A DNA stretch of 64,000 nt from Streptomyces mexicanus (GTDB taxonomy: Bacteria; Actinomycetota; Actinomycetes; Streptomycetales; Streptomycetaceae), in the NCBI RefSeq assembly GCF_902506575.1, contig NZ_LR732544.1:2824395-2888394 (forward strand), written 5' to 3'. The notes under the pieces are model-generated. The model searched no databases. It had not been told where the DNA came from and saw only the letters and a program-made list of their open reading frames with translations. Positions 35,651 through 46,886 of the stretch are shown here, one piece after another. Each line of letters begins with the position of its first letter. Positions within the stretch are counted from its first letter, which is position 1. The translations under genes and the position numbers were made by a program.

Positions 35651-35966
35651 TGTGGGAACTCCTCCGATGGGCGGCCGATCGGTGAACGTCGCACGCCGAC
35701 AACCGCCGATAAAAGCTAAGGCAATACCAAGTATGCAGTGTGTTTACCTCACACCTGCAGGGTGCTGCCACGCCATCAATCGGCTTTAAAACCAGGCATA
35801 TCGGAACATTCGGGCAGGCGCGTCGGCATTGTCACAGTGCGCCGCCCGTCCACGGGCCGGGTCGGGGCCCCGGCGGTGCGCCCGCCGCGACGTGGCACCC
35901 CTGGCCGCCGCCCCGTGGGGACCTGCCCCACGGCTGCGGCTCGGGACGGCACGGGAGCCGGTCCGC
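35651..35966 (-). promoter_or_regulatory. 316-bp region with an AT-rich promoter-like patch before the Stealth operon
   Basis: This separates obg (end at 35967) from the operon start. The part just before the Stealth GTG contains an AT-rich patch (about 35710-35815: AAAAGCTAAGGCAATACC, ACATCGGC-like breaks, GGCTTTAAAACCAGG) that is unusual for the local GC level. It probably holds the operon promoter. I cannot assign -10/-35 elements with confidence. Confidence 0.5.
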
Positions 35967-37412
35967 TCAGAACGGCTCGAAGTCGTCGAACTCCCGCTGC
36001 GCCTCGTCGCGTTCGGCCTGGCGGTCCCGGCGGCGCTGGGCCGCGGGCCGCGGCGCCTCGAAGCGGTGGTCCTCGCCACGCCGGCCGAGCATCTCCGCGC
36101 CCGCCGTCAGCGACGGCTCCCAGTCGAAGACGACCGCGTTGTCCTCCGGGCCGATGGCGACGCCGTCGCCGGACCGGGCGCCCGCCTTCACCAGCTCCTC
36201 CTCCACGCCGAGGCGGTTGAGCCGGTCGGCCAGGTAGCCCACGGCCTCGTCGTTGTTGAAGTCGGTCTGGCGCACCCAGCGCTCGGGCTTCTCGCCGCGC
36301 ACCCGGAACAGCGGCTCGCCGCCGACCTCCTCGCGGGTGACGGTGAAGCCGGCGTCGTCCACGGCCTGCGGCCGGATGACGATCCGGGTCGCCTCCTCCT
36401 TCGGCTTGGCGGCACGCGCCGCGGCGACCAGCTCACCCAGCGCGAACGACAGCTCGCGCAGGCCGATGTGCGCCACGGCCGACACTTCGAAGACGCGGTA
36501 GCCGCGCTGCTCCAGGTCGGGCCGGACCATCTCGGCGAGGTCCTTGCCGTCGGGCACGTCCACCTTGTTCAGCACGACGATCCGCGGGCGGTCGTCCAGG
36601 CCGCCGTACTCGCGCAGCTCGGCCTCGATGACGTCGAGGTCGGAGACCGGATCGCGGTCGGACTCCAGGGTCGCGGTGTCCAGCACGTGCACCAGCACGC
36701 TGCACCGCTCCACGTGCCGCAGGAACTCCAGGCCCAGGCCCTTGCCCTGGCTGGCGCCGGGGATCAGGCCCGGCACGTCGGCGATGGTGTACACGGTCGA
36801 ACCGGCGGTCACCACGCCCAGGTTCGGCACGAGGGTCGTGAACGGGTAGTCGGCGATCTTCGGCTTGGCCGCGCTGAGCACGGAGATCAGCGAGGACTTG
36901 CCGGCGCTCGGGTAGCCCACCAGCGCCACGTCGGCGACGGTCTTCAGCTCCAGGACGATGTCCTGCACGTCGCCGGGCTCGCCCAGCAGCGCGAAGCCGG
37001 GCGCCTTGCGCCGGGCGGAGGCCAGCGCGGCGTTGCCGAGGCCGCCCCGGCCGCCCTGCGCGGCGATGTACGAGGTGCCGTGGCCGACCAGGTCGGCGAG
37101 CACGTTGCCCGCCTTGTCCAGGACGACCGTGCCGTCCGGCACCGGCAGGACCAGGTCCTGGCCGTCCTTGCCGGAACGGTTGCCGCCCTCGCCGGGCTTG
37201 CCGTTGGTGGCCTTGCGGTGCGGGGAGTGGTGGTAGTCGAGCAGTGTCGTCACCGACTGGTCGACGGTCAGGATGACGTCGCCGCCCCGGCCGCCGTTGC
37301 CGCCGTCCGGGCCGCCGAGCGGCTTGAACTTCTCCCGGTGCACGGAGGCACAGCCGTGGCCCCCGTTACCCGCGGCGACATGCAGCTCGACGCGGTCCAC
37401 GAAGGTGGTCAT
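35967..37412 (-). CDS. obg: GTPase Obg
   Basis: 481 residues. N-terminal Obg fold with Gly-rich [26 protein letters not shown]; GTPase motifs GYPSAGKSS (G1), YPFTTL (G2), DVPGLI (G3), NKVD (G4); and a C-terminal Streptomyces-type extension with an OCT-like domain (about 370-450). Obg binds the 50S subunit and is linked to ribosome maturation and, in Streptomyces, to the onset of aerial growth. It lies directly downstream of rpmA and rplU on the same strand, the classic arrangement, separated by a structured region with a nested hairpin. The last ~30 residues are charged, with R/E repeats. The start ATG at 37410-37412 gives the canonical [12 protein letters not shown]. Confidence 0.97.
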   Translation of the reverse strand: MTTFVDRVELHVAAGNGGHGCASVHREKFKPLGGPDGGNGGRGGDVILTVDQSVTTLLDYHHSPHRKATNGKPGEGGNRSGKDGQDLVLPVPDGTVVLDKAGNVLADLVGHGTSYIAAQGGRGGLGNAALASARRKAPGFALLGEPGDVQDIVLELKTVADVALVGYPSAGKSSLISVLSAAKPKIADYPFTTLVPNLGVVTAGSTVYTIADVPGLIPGASQGKGLGLEFLRHVERCSVLVHVLDTATLESDRDPVSDLDVIEAELREYGGLDDRPRIVVLNKVDVPDGKDLAEMVRPDLEQRGYRVFEVSAVAHIGLRELSFALGELVAAARAAKPKEEATRIVIRPQAVDDAGFTVTREEVGGEPLFRVRGEKPERWVRQTDFNNDEAVGYLADRLNRLGVEEELVKAGARSGDGVAIGPEDNAVVFDWEPSLTAGAEMLGRRGEDHRFEAPRPAAQRRRDRQAERDEAQREFDDFEPF

Positions 37413-37454
37413 TGCAGTGCCTCCAGAAAGTGCTGGTATGTCTCTACGTCAACA

Positions 37455-37519
37455 CGCGAAAGGCGGACCCGCCTTCCCGGCCGGGAGGTCCCGGCCAAAG
37501 AAGTGAGGTCCGCCTCGCG
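37455..37519 (-). promoter_or_regulatory. Nested hairpins between rpmA and obg
   Basis: The outer arms CGCGAAAGGCGGACC (37455-37469) and GGTCCGCCTCGCG (37507-37519) pair over 13 bases with a 2-base bulge. Inside it, GGCCGGGA (37479-37486) pairs with TCCCGGCC (37489-37496). It could be a terminator, attenuator or processing site that tunes obg relative to rpmA and rplU. Confidence 0.65.
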
Positions 37520-37562
37520 AAAGCGTACGGTGCTGAATCAGCCGATCGGACGATCAGGTGGT

Positions 37563-37817
37563 TCAGGCGACCGGAACGATGTTCACGACCTTGCGGCCAC
37601 GGTGGGTACCGAACTCCACCGCACCGGCCTGCAGCGCGAACAGCGTGTCGTCGCCGCCGCGGCCGACGCCCGCACCCGGGTGGAAGTGGGTGCCGCGCTG
37701 GCGGACCAGGATCTCACCGGCGTTCACGACCTGACCGCCGAAGCGCTTCACGCCGAGCCGCTGGGCGTTGGAGTCGCGACCGTTCCGGGTGGACGATGCG
37801 CCCTTCTTGTGTGCCAT
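37563..37817 (-). CDS. rpmA: 50S ribosomal protein bL27
   Basis: 84 residues, starting [48 protein letters not shown]. The N-terminal MAHKKGASS tail and GGQVV...RQRGT are diagnostic. Length and sequence fit the actinobacterial family. It lies 14 bases from the stop of rplU on the same strand and is followed by the structured region before obg. Confidence 0.98.
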   Translation of the reverse strand: MAHKKGASSTRNGRDSNAQRLGVKRFGGQVVNAGEILVRQRGTHFHPGAGVGRGGDDTLFALQAGAVEFGTHRGRKVVNIVPVA

Positions 37818-37831
37818 CTCTCTTCAGTCCC

Positions 37832-38152
37832 TTACTTCGCAGCCGTGGGGATCGACGTGACCTTGATCGCCGTGTACTGCTGGCGGTGGCCCTGCCGACG
37901 GCGGTAGCCGGTCTTGTTCTTGTAGCGCAGAATGTCGATCTTCTGGCCCTTGTGGTGGTCCACGACCTCGGCCTGAACCTTGATACCGGCCAGCACCCAC
38001 GGGTCGCTGGTCACGGAGTCGCCGTCGACAACGAGCAGGGTCGAGAGCTCGACCGTGTCGCCAACCTTGGCAGTGGAAATCTTGTCAACCTCGACGATGT
38101 CGCCCACAGCAACCTTGTGCTGGCGACCGCCGCTGCGCACGATGGCGTACAC
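37832..38152 (-). CDS. rplU: 50S ribosomal protein bL21
   Basis: 106 residues from the GTG at 38150-38152 ([25 protein letters not shown]), which is the canonical start; the frame is open to 38209 but the extra 19 residues are not L21. The C-terminus [20 protein letters not shown] is the L21 signature. It is the first gene of the rplU-rpmA(-obg) unit. The ~300 bases upstream, before the RNase E/G stop, are where the promoter and any leader regulation would be. Confidence 0.97.
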   Translation of the reverse strand: MYAIVRSGGRQHKVAVGDIVEVDKISTAKVGDTVELSTLLVVDGDSVTSDPWVLAGIKVQAEVVDHHKGQKIDILRYKNKTGYRRRQGHRQQYTAIKVTSIPTAAK

Positions 38153-38412
38153 GCGGATCTCACTCTCTTCGCTCGGGAACGGCACCCCCGCAGGCCAGCC
38201 GCCCGGCACGGCGGGCGACCTCTCCCGGCCAACCCTGTGCCCGGGAGGAAGAGGTTTACGGGGATGTGGCGTGCTCAGTGGACACGCCGACGGTCAAGGT
38301 TACGGGGCTCGCCCGCCGAGGGTCAAACCGGGCTGCCCGGACGGTGTGGCCCTGCCCGTGAGGGGACAGGACCGCACCGGGTCCGCACCGCGCCGGTGGA
38401 CCGGCCGGACGG

Positions 38413-38442
38413 GCCGAGCCGGGCCCCAGGGCCCGGCTCGGC
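38413..38442 (-). terminator. Hairpin after the RNase E/G gene
   Basis: Arms GCCGAGCCGGGC (38413-38424) and GCCCGGCTCGGC (38431-38442) are a perfect 12-base pair with a 6-base loop, 20 bases after the stop of the RNase E/G gene. No U tract. A plausible transcript end that separates it from rplU. Confidence 0.65.
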
Positions 38443-38461
38443 GCTCGTCGGACGACCCGGC

Positions 38462-41400
38462 TCAGCCCTCGTCGGAGGAGCCGGAGGAGGCCGGGGCGGA
38501 CGCCGACTGCTGGGCCGCCGCGGTCTTCTTCGACGCCGACTTCTTCGCGGCCGTGGCCGTCTTGGCGGTCTTCGCCGCCTTCTTGGCCGTGGTCTTCTTC
38601 GCCGCCGTCTTCTTGGCGGCGGTCTTCTTGGCCGCCGTCTTCTTCGTGGCGGCCTTCTTCGCCGTGGCCTTCTTGGCGGTCTTGCGCGCCGTCTTCTTGG
38701 CCGCGGCCGCCTCCTCGGCGCCCTCGGCACCCTCGGCGGGCCGTTCCGCGGGCTCGGCGGCCTCGGGCGCCTCCGCCTGCGCCGCGGCCGGCTCAGCGGC
38801 CTCAGCGGCCTCGGCGGCCTCCGGTCGGGCCGTCGCCGACGGGACGACCACGACGGCCGCCTCCTCCGGTGCGGTCGGCGCGGTGGGCTTGCGCACGGCG
38901 CGCCGACGCGGACGGGCCGGGGCGGCGGGCTCCGCGGGCGCCTCGGCCACAGCCGGCTGCTCGGCCTGCGCGGCCGGTTCGGCCACCGGGGCCTCGACCT
39001 GCTCGGCCTGTGCCGGAGCCGTCTTCGGCGCGGCCTCCGGCACCGTCACCACGGCCGCCTCGGCCCCCGCCGGGGAACCGGCCGGCGCGGTCGCCTTGCG
39101 GGTGGCGCGGCGGCGCGTACGACCCTTGGGGGCGGCCTCCTCGGCGGGCGCCTCGGCGCTCTCCCGCGCCTTCCGGGCGGCGACGACCGGGTCCTCGACG
39201 GCCTCGGGCTCGGCCTGCGCCCGGGCGGCCGGCTCCGGGCGCACCGGGCGCTCGGCCTCCTCGGCGGCGGTGACGTCCTGGGCCGTGGGGGCCTGGACCG
39301 CGGGAGCCTCGGCGGCCGGGGCGGCGGCCTCGGTCTGCGCCTTCGGCGCGCCCGCCGGAGCGGACGCCTTCCGGCTCGCCCGGCGCCGGCCACGGCCCCG
39401 CGCGGCCGCGGCCTCCGCCTCGGCGACGCTGCTGTACAGCTCCTCGTCCGGGGCCATGCCGTCCGTCAGCGGCTGCGGCGCGGGCACCGCGACCGGCTCG
39501 GCGGTCTCGGCGACGGCCTCCGCCTCGCTCTCCGCCTCCTCCTCGGCGGTCTGCGCCACGGCCTCGGCGGCCACCGCCTCCTGCGGCTGCTCGGCACCGG
39601 CACGGGCGCGCTTGCGCCGCTTGCCGCCGCCGGCGGCGGTGGCGTGGTCCAGGTGGACGATGACACCGCGGCCGTTGCAGTGGACGCAGGTCTCGGAGAA
39701 GGACTCCAGCAAGCCCTGGCCGACCCGCTTGCGGGTCATCTGCACCAGGCCCAGCGAGGTCACCTCGGCCACCTGGTGCTTGGTGCGGTCGCGGCCCAGG
39801 CACTCCAGCAGGCGGCGCAGCACCAGGTCGCGGTTGGACTCCAGGACCATGTCGATGAAGTCGATCACGATGATGCCGCCGAGGTCGCGCAGCCTCAGCT
39901 GGCGCACGATCTCCTCGGCCGCCTCCAGGTTGTTCCTGGTGACCGTCTCCTCCAGGTTGCCGCCCTGGCCGGTGAACTTGCCGGTGTTGACGTCGATGAC
40001 GACCATCGCCTCGGTCCGGTCGATGACCAGCGAACCGCCGCTGGGCAGCCAGACCTTGCGGTCCAGCGCCTTGGCGAGCTGCTCGTCGATCCGGTACGTG
40101 GCGAAGACGTCCACCTCGCTGGTCCAGCGCTGCAGGCGCGGCGCGAGGTCCGGGGCGACGTGCGAGACGTAGCCGTGGATGGTCTCCCACGCCTCGTCAC
40201 CGCTGACGATGACCTTGGAGAAGTCCTCGTTGAAGATGTCGCGCACGACCCGGACGGTCATGTCCGGCTCGCCGTACAGCAGCGTCGGGGCGTTGGAGCC
40301 GTTCTTGGCCTTCTTTTGGATGTCCTCCCACTGCGCCTGCAGCCGCTCGACGTCCCGGCGCAGCTCCTCCTCGCTGGCGCCCTCCGCGGCGGTGCGCACG
40401 ATGACGCCCGCGTCCTCGGGGACGATCTTCTTGAGGATGGTCTTCAGCCGGGCCCGCTCGGTGTCGGGCAGCTTGCGGCTGATGCCGGTCATGGAGCCCT
40501 CGGGGACGTACACGAGGTAGCGACCGGGGAGCGAGACCTGGCTGGTCAGGCGTGCGCCCTTGTGGCCGATCGGATCCTTCGTCACCTGGACGAGGACCGA
40601 CTGGCCGGACTTCAGGGCGGACTCGATGCGGCGCGGGCCGTTGGCCATGCCGAGGGCCTCGAAGTTGACCTCGCCCGCGTACAGCACGGCGTTGCGGCCC
40701 TTGCCGATGTCGATGAAGGCGGCCTCCATCGACGGCAGGACGTTCTGCACCTTGCCGAGGTAGACGTTCCCGACGTACGAGACCGCCTGCTCCTTGTTGA
40801 CGTAGTGCTCGACGAGCACGCCGTCCTCCAGGACGCCGATCTGCGTACGGTCGCCGTGCTGGCGGACGACCATCACGCGCTCGACGGCCTCGCGCCGGGC
40901 CAGGAACTCGGCCTCGGTGATGATCGGCACCCGGCGGCGGCCCTGCTCGCGGCCCTCGCGGCGGCGCTGCTTCTTGGCCTCCAGACGTGTGGAGCCCTTG
41001 ATGGACTGCACCTCGTCGGTGACGTCACCGGAGCGCTCGTCCTTCTTGCGCGGCTCGCGGACCTTGACGACGGTGCGCTCGGGGTCGTCGGCGGACGGCT
41101 CGGTGTCCACGGCGCTGTCCCCGGCCCGGCGCCGGCGCCGGCGGCGCCGGCGGCTGCTGCTGGAGCCGGCGCCCGCGCCGGCCGCCTGCTCCTCGCCCTC
41201 GCCGCCCTGCGCGGTGTGCTCCTCGGCCGCCTCGTCCTCGACGTCCTCCTCGAGCTGCTCGGCGGTGTCCTCGGCGTCCTGCGCGGCCTGGGCGGCGGCG
41301 AGCTGCACGCTCTCCTCCGCCTCGTCCTCGCCACCGCCCTCGGCGGCCTCGCCACGGCGACGGCGGCGGCCTCCGCGACGGCGGCGGCGCCGGCCGCCGG

Positions 41401-42316
41401 ACTCCTCGCCCTCGTCGCCTTCCTCGAACTCCTCGGCCTCGGCCTCGGTCTCGTCCTCGACGGCCCGCTCCTCGGGCTCCTCGCCGTAGCCGGCGCCCCG
41501 GCGACGGCGGCGGCGCCGCGTGCCGGCCTGCTCCTCGCGCTCCTGCAGCGGGGTTCCCTCCGCCTCGGCGGTCTCCTCGACCTCGGCGGCTTCGGCGGCC
41601 TCGGCGGCGGCCCGCTGCGGGGTCTGGAACTTCGGCTCGGTGAAGACCGGCGGCTGGAACACGGCGACGGCCGGGCGCGCCGGGCGGCGCGCGCCCTCGG
41701 CCTCCTCGGCCGGGGTCTGCGGCGCGGCGGGCTCGGCGGCCGGGGCGGCGAACCCGGTCGCGGCGCGCCGGACGACGCGGCGCCGGCCACGGCGCGGCGC
41801 GGCCTCCTCGACGGGTGCTTCGGCGGCGGGTGCGTCCTTCGCCGGTGCTTCCTTCACGGGTGCCGGCTCGGCGGCGGGGGTCTGCGGGGTCTCGGCAGGG
41901 GTCTGCGCGGCGGTCTCCTCGGCGGCGGGCGCGGCCACGGCGCGCGTGGCACGCCGACGCGTGCGGCGCGGCGCGGACTCCTCGACCACGGCGGCCTGCT
42001 CGGCCGACACGGCGGGCTCGGCCTTTTCGGCCCGCCGCGCCCGCCCCGGCCCCGGGGCGGGACCGGCGGGGCCGGGGGCGCGGGCGCGCGGGGGGCGCGG
42101 GGGGGGGGCCCCCGCCCGCGGGCGCGCCGCGCGGCGGCCGGCGGAACTGAACACCCCCAGCGACACCCTGCCGCCGCGTCGTCGGCGCCGTGCCGCGTCC
42201 CGCCCGGCGGGCGGGCCCGCCGGGCGGGACGCGGCACGGCGCCGACGACGCGGCGGCAGGGTGTCGCTGGGGGTGTTCAGTTCTTCGGAACCCGTGGGTT
42301 CGTTCGGTCCGAGCAT
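38462..42316 (-). CDS. rne: Ribonuclease E/G (N-terminal part corrupted by a fold-back)
   Basis: 1284 residues as read. The core (about 475-905) is clear: S1-like start (YVGNVYLGKVQNVLPSMEAAFIDIG), catalytic VVIDVNTGKFTG, FIDMV near the metal site, and the zinc-link CVHCNGRG. The long flanks are Ala/Glu/Arg-rich and disordered, and the C-terminal ~60 residues are KTAKKATAKK-type Lys/Ala repeats. It is the RNA-decay and maturation endonuclease of the degradosome; by position it matches S. coelicolor SCO2599 (RNase ES). The first 34 residues (MLGPNEPTGSEELNTPSDTLPPRRRRRAASRPAG) look real; residues ~35-95 come from an inverted copy of the same DNA plus a G-rich stretch and are probably wrong. 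The true gene length is therefore unknown. Confidence 0.9.
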   Translation of the reverse strand: MLGPNEPTGSEELNTPSDTLPPRRRRRAASRPAGPPAGRDAARRRRRGGRVSLGVFSSAGRRAARPRAGAPPPRPPRARAPGPAGPAPGPGRARRAEKAEPAVSAEQAAVVEESAPRRTRRRATRAVAAPAAEETAAQTPAETPQTPAAEPAPVKEAPAKDAPAAEAPVEEAAPRRGRRRVVRRAATGFAAPAAEPAAPQTPAEEAEGARRPARPAVAVFQPPVFTEPKFQTPQRAAAEAAEAAEVEETAEAEGTPLQEREEQAGTRRRRRRRGAGYGEEPEERAVEDETEAEAEEFEEGDEGEESGGRRRRRRGGRRRRRGEAAEGGGEDEAEESVQLAAAQAAQDAEDTAEQLEEDVEDEAAEEHTAQGGEGEEQAAGAGAGSSSSRRRRRRRRRAGDSAVDTEPSADDPERTVVKVREPRKKDERSGDVTDEVQSIKGSTRLEAKKQRRREGREQGRRRVPIITEAEFLARREAVERVMVVRQHGDRTQIGVLEDGVLVEHYVNKEQAVSYVGNVYLGKVQNVLPSMEAAFIDIGKGRNAVLYAGEVNFEALGMANGPRRIESALKSGQSVLVQVTKDPIGHKGARLTSQVSLPGRYLVYVPEGSMTGISRKLPDTERARLKTILKKIVPEDAGVIVRTAAEGASEEELRRDVERLQAQWEDIQKKAKNGSNAPTLLYGEPDMTVRVVRDIFNEDFSKVIVSGDEAWETIHGYVSHVAPDLAPRLQRWTSEVDVFATYRIDEQLAKALDRKVWLPSGGSLVIDRTEAMVVIDVNTGKFTGQGGNLEETVTRNNLEAAEEIVRQLRLRDLGGIIVIDFIDMVLESNRDLVLRRLLECLGRDRTKHQVAEVTSLGLVQMTRKRVGQGLLESFSETCVHCNGRGVIVHLDHATAAGGGKRRKRARAGAEQPQEAVAAEAVAQTAEEEAESEAEAVAETAEPVAVPAPQPLTDGMAPDEELYSSVAEAEAAAARGRGRRRASRKASAPAGAPKAQTEAAAPAAEAPAVQAPTAQDVTAAEEAERPVRPEPAARAQAEPEAVEDPVVAARKARESAEAPAEEAAPKGRTRRRATRKATAPAGSPAGAEAAVVTVPEAAPKTAPAQAEQVEAPVAEPAAQAEQPAVAEAPAEPAAPARPRRRAVRKPTAPTAPEEAAVVVVPSATARPEAAEAAEAAEPAAAQAEAPEAAEPAERPAEGAEGAEEAAAAKKTARKTAKKATAKKAATKKTAAKKTAAKKTAAKKTTAKKAAKTAKTATAAKKSASKKTAAAQQSASAPASSGSSDEG
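42144..42283. repeat. Inverted repeat with perfect 68-bp arms and a 4-bp spacer (probable misassembly)
   Basis: Positions 42144-42211 are the exact reverse complement of 42216-42283, separated by CGGG. This is inside the RNase E/G coding region near its start: the right arm encodes the genuine N-terminal LNTPSDTLPPRRRRR, and the left arm is the same DNA inverted. The left side is then flanked by a G-rich segment with a 10-G run (42099-42108). It closely resembles the fold-back at position 1. Confidence 0.9.
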
Positions 42317-42593
42317 GCGGGCGTATCTCCCGTCAGGCTCCCGGGCGCCGCGCCTGGTCCGGCGCCGATCGCATCGATCGGCCGCCGTTGACGTCCGCGG
42401 CCGCGCAGTTGCGCGTTGACCGCCGTCCGGGGCGCGGGCGCCGCACGGGAGCTCTCTGTGTCCTGTCTCGCCGGTTCCGTACGCCTTGTCGCATACGGCC
42501 TGGCGAAAGTCTTCTGGTCGGTGCGCTGCCCGACCCAGGTGGCTCCCGAGTACGAGGGCGGCGCTTTCGGCGTCCGTCCCTGCGGGACCTTCC

Positions 42594-43421
42594 CTAAGCA
42601 GGTGCCTTCGCGGTGGCAGCGTCGGCGGCCCCTGTGGAAGCGGCCGGGGCGGCCGGGTCTGCCTCGCGGTCGGGCGCGAGCGGGTCGGTCACCGCGCCGG
42701 TCTCGTCATCGAGCAGCCCCTGCGCCAGCCTGGTCACCGCTGCGGGGACCGGCGGCGCCAGGTCGGCCACGGCGCTGAGACCGGACAGGACGTCGTCGGG
42801 TCGTACGGCAGGCGTCACGTGCCGAACAACCAGCCGCAGTATCGCACAGGGCTGGTCGATCGGCCCATCAGCTGCCGATTCGTGCGGTGTCACGCTCTGC
42901 AGACTCACGACCGCGGGGCGGGCGTCGAAGGTGCGCATGCCGTTCTTGGTCAGGCGCTGGACCTCGACGGTCTCGGCCGCGTTGAAGGCCGCCACGGCCC
43001 GCTCGGCCTCGGCCGGGTCCACTCCGTCCAGCCGCAGCTCCCACACGGAGGCGGTCAGCCGGTCGGCGAGCCCCGGGGTGCGGGCCTCGACCGCGTCGAT
43101 CACGTCGAGCCCGGCGGGCAGCGACGCGTCGAGCAGGCTGCGCAGCCGCTCCGGGTCGCGGGGTGCGGTGAGCGCGATCTCGAGGTACTCCGCCTCACTG
43201 CCCGTGCCGGTGGGTGCGGCATTGGCGTAGGAGACCTTCGGGTGCGGCGTGAACCCCGCCGAGTACGCCATCGGCACCTCGGCTCGGCGCAGCGCGCGCT
43301 CGAAGGCGCGCTGGAAGTCACGGTGGCTGGTGAACCGGAGGCGGCCGCGCTTGGTGTAGCGCAGTCGGATGCGCTGCACCGCGGGTGCGGGCGGCGGGCC
43401 TTCGGGCTGTCGCTTGCCCAG
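42594..43421 (-). CDS. TIGR03936-family protein (radical SAM-linked)
   Basis: About 275 residues if started at the CTG at 43419-43421 (GKRQPEGPPPAPAVQRIRLRYTKRG), which has GAGGAGAAG six bases upstream; the frame also continues to a GTG at 43463 without a ribosome site. The block RLRFTSHRDFQRAFERALRRAEVPMAYSAGFTPHPKVSYANA is the hallmark of the TIGR03936 (DUF2344) family, which pairs with TIGR03960 radical SAM proteins; that gene is the next one upstream here. It is likely tied to RNA modification or RNase E/G function, as these genes are linked in many Actinobacteria, but the reaction is unknown to me. The C-terminal ~40 residues are Ala/Asp-rich. Confidence 0.85.
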   Translation of the reverse strand: MGKRQPEGPPPAPAVQRIRLRYTKRGRLRFTSHRDFQRAFERALRRAEVPMAYSAGFTPHPKVSYANAAPTGTGSEAEYLEIALTAPRDPERLRSLLDASLPAGLDVIDAVEARTPGLADRLTASVWELRLDGVDPAEAERAVAAFNAAETVEVQRLTKNGMRTFDARPAVVSLQSVTPHESAADGPIDQPCAILRLVVRHVTPAVRPDDVLSGLSAVADLAPPVPAAVTRLAQGLLDDETGAVTDPLAPDREADPAAPAASTGAADAATAKAPA

Positions 43422-43609
43422 TGGAACTTCTCCTCGTGTACGGCGGACGGTCCGGGGCGGCACCCGCGTCGGCGGGAGGTCGCGCCCGGTCCTCTTGTCT
43501 AGGGTACGTGTTCCCCGTTCCGGGAGTTCCCGGCCGGGTCACCCGAGGGCCACCCGCCGGTCACCACACCGTGGCGGCGGTCACCTTCTCACCGGTGACG
43601 CGGCGCCGG

Positions 43610-45550
<1,941 letters not shown>

Positions 45551-45686
45551 CAGCTGACAGGGGTGACCATCAAGCCTAACCCGGACGGAGGGCAGGCCGC
45601 GCCGCCGCCTCGGCGGCCCGCCGCTTCCCCCGTATGGGGTGCCGTACGGGAACGTGCTCGCCCCCGGCGGGGGCCGCCGGGGGCGG

Positions 45687-46886
45687 CTACGCCGACATCG
45701 GCCGCTGCACTCTGATCGACTGCAGCAGGCCCACCGCCACCCAGGCCGCGAACATCGACGAGCCGCCGTAGGAGACGAACGGCAGGGGCAGGCCGGTGAC
45801 CGGCATGATGCCCAGGGTCATGCCGATGTTCTCGAAGGACTGGAAGGCGAACCAGGCGACGATCCCGGCGGCGACGATGGTGCCGTACAGCTCGGTGGTC
45901 TCGCGGGCGATGCGGCAGGCCCGCCACAGGACGATGCCGAGCAGCACGATGATCAGGCCCGCGCCGACGAAGCCCAGCTCCTCGCCCGCGACCGTGAAGA
46001 CGAAGTCGGTCTGCTGCTCGGGCACGAACTGGCCGGTGGTCTGGGAGCCGTGGAACAGGCCCGCGCCGGTCAGGCCGCCGGAGCCGATGGCGATGCGGGC
46101 CTGGTTGGTGTTGTAGCCGACGCCGGCCGGGTCGAGGCTGGGGTTGGCGAAGGCCGCGAACCGGTTGATCTGGTACTCGTCCAGGATGTGCAGCTGCCAG
46201 ATGGCCACGCAGCCGATGGCGCCCGCCGCGAGCAGGCCGAAGATCCAGCGGTTGGAGGCACCGGAGGCGAGCAGCACGCCGAGGATGATGGCGACCAGGA
46301 CCAGGACCGTGCCGAGGTCGGGCATGAGCAGCACGATCAGGATGGGCACGGCGGCCAGGCCCAGGGACTGCAGGACCGTGCGGTGGTCGGGGTACTCCTT
46401 GTCACCGGCGTCCACCCGGGCGGCGAGCATCATCGCCATGCCCAGGATGATCGTGACCTTCACGAACTCCGAGGGCTGGATGGAGAACCCGCCGCCCAGC
46501 ACGATCCAGTTGCGGCTGCCGTTGATGGTGGCGCCGAGCGGGGTGAGCACCAGCAGGATGCCCAGCAGCGAGGCGCCGTAGAGGATCGGCACGGCGTTGC
46601 GCAGGGCGCGGTGGCCGAGCCAGAGGGTGCCGATCATCAGGGCGAGCCCGATGCCGGTGTTCACCAGGTGCCGGATGAGGAAGTAGTACGGGTCGCCCTG
46701 GTTGATCTCGGTGCGGTTGCGGGTCGCGGAGAAGACCAGGGCGGTGCCGATCACGGACAGGGCGAGCGCGGACAGCAGCATCGGCCAGTCGAGGCGGCGG
46801 GCGACGGAGTCGCGGGCGAAGACCCGCGTCCAGCGGGCCCGCTCGGGTCCGTACCCGGAGACGGAGAAGCTGTTCGCGCCGGTCAT
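45687..46886 (-). CDS. rodA: RodA/FtsW/SpoVE-family SEDS glycosyltransferase
   Basis: 399 residues, ten or so transmembrane helices. SEDS markers: QPSEFVKV (about 137), PDLGT (about 183), PEQQTDFVFTVAGEE (about 293), and LPFVSYGGSSM near the end. These polymerise lipid II with a partner PBP in lateral or spore wall growth. The start overlaps the end of the PBP gene by ATGA (46883-46886), an expected coupling. In S. coelicolor this position corresponds to sfr, involved in sporulation. The conserved Asp and Glu of the periplasmic loops appear intact. Confidence 0.95.
   Translation of the reverse strand: MTGANSFSVSGYGPERARWTRVFARDSVARRLDWPMLLSALALSVIGTALVFSATRNRTEINQGDPYYFLIRHLVNTGIGLALMIGTLWLGHRALRNAVPILYGASLLGILLVLTPLGATINGSRNWIVLGGGFSIQPSEFVKVTIILGMAMMLAARVDAGDKEYPDHRTVLQSLGLAAVPILIVLLMPDLGTVLVLVAIILGVLLASGASNRWIFGLLAAGAIGCVAIWQLHILDEYQINRFAAFANPSLDPAGVGYNTNQARIAIGSGGLTGAGLFHGSQTTGQFVPEQQTDFVFTVAGEELGFVGAGLIIVLLGIVLWRACRIARETTELYGTIVAAGIVAWFAFQSFENIGMTLGIMPVTGLPLPFVSYGGSSMFAAWVAVGLLQSIRVQRPMSA

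Noticed and set aside
37412-42391. 1659-residue plus-strand open frame over obg-rne region
   Set aside because: Shadow of the minus-strand rpmA, rplU and RNase E/G genes; low-complexity product, no ribosome site.
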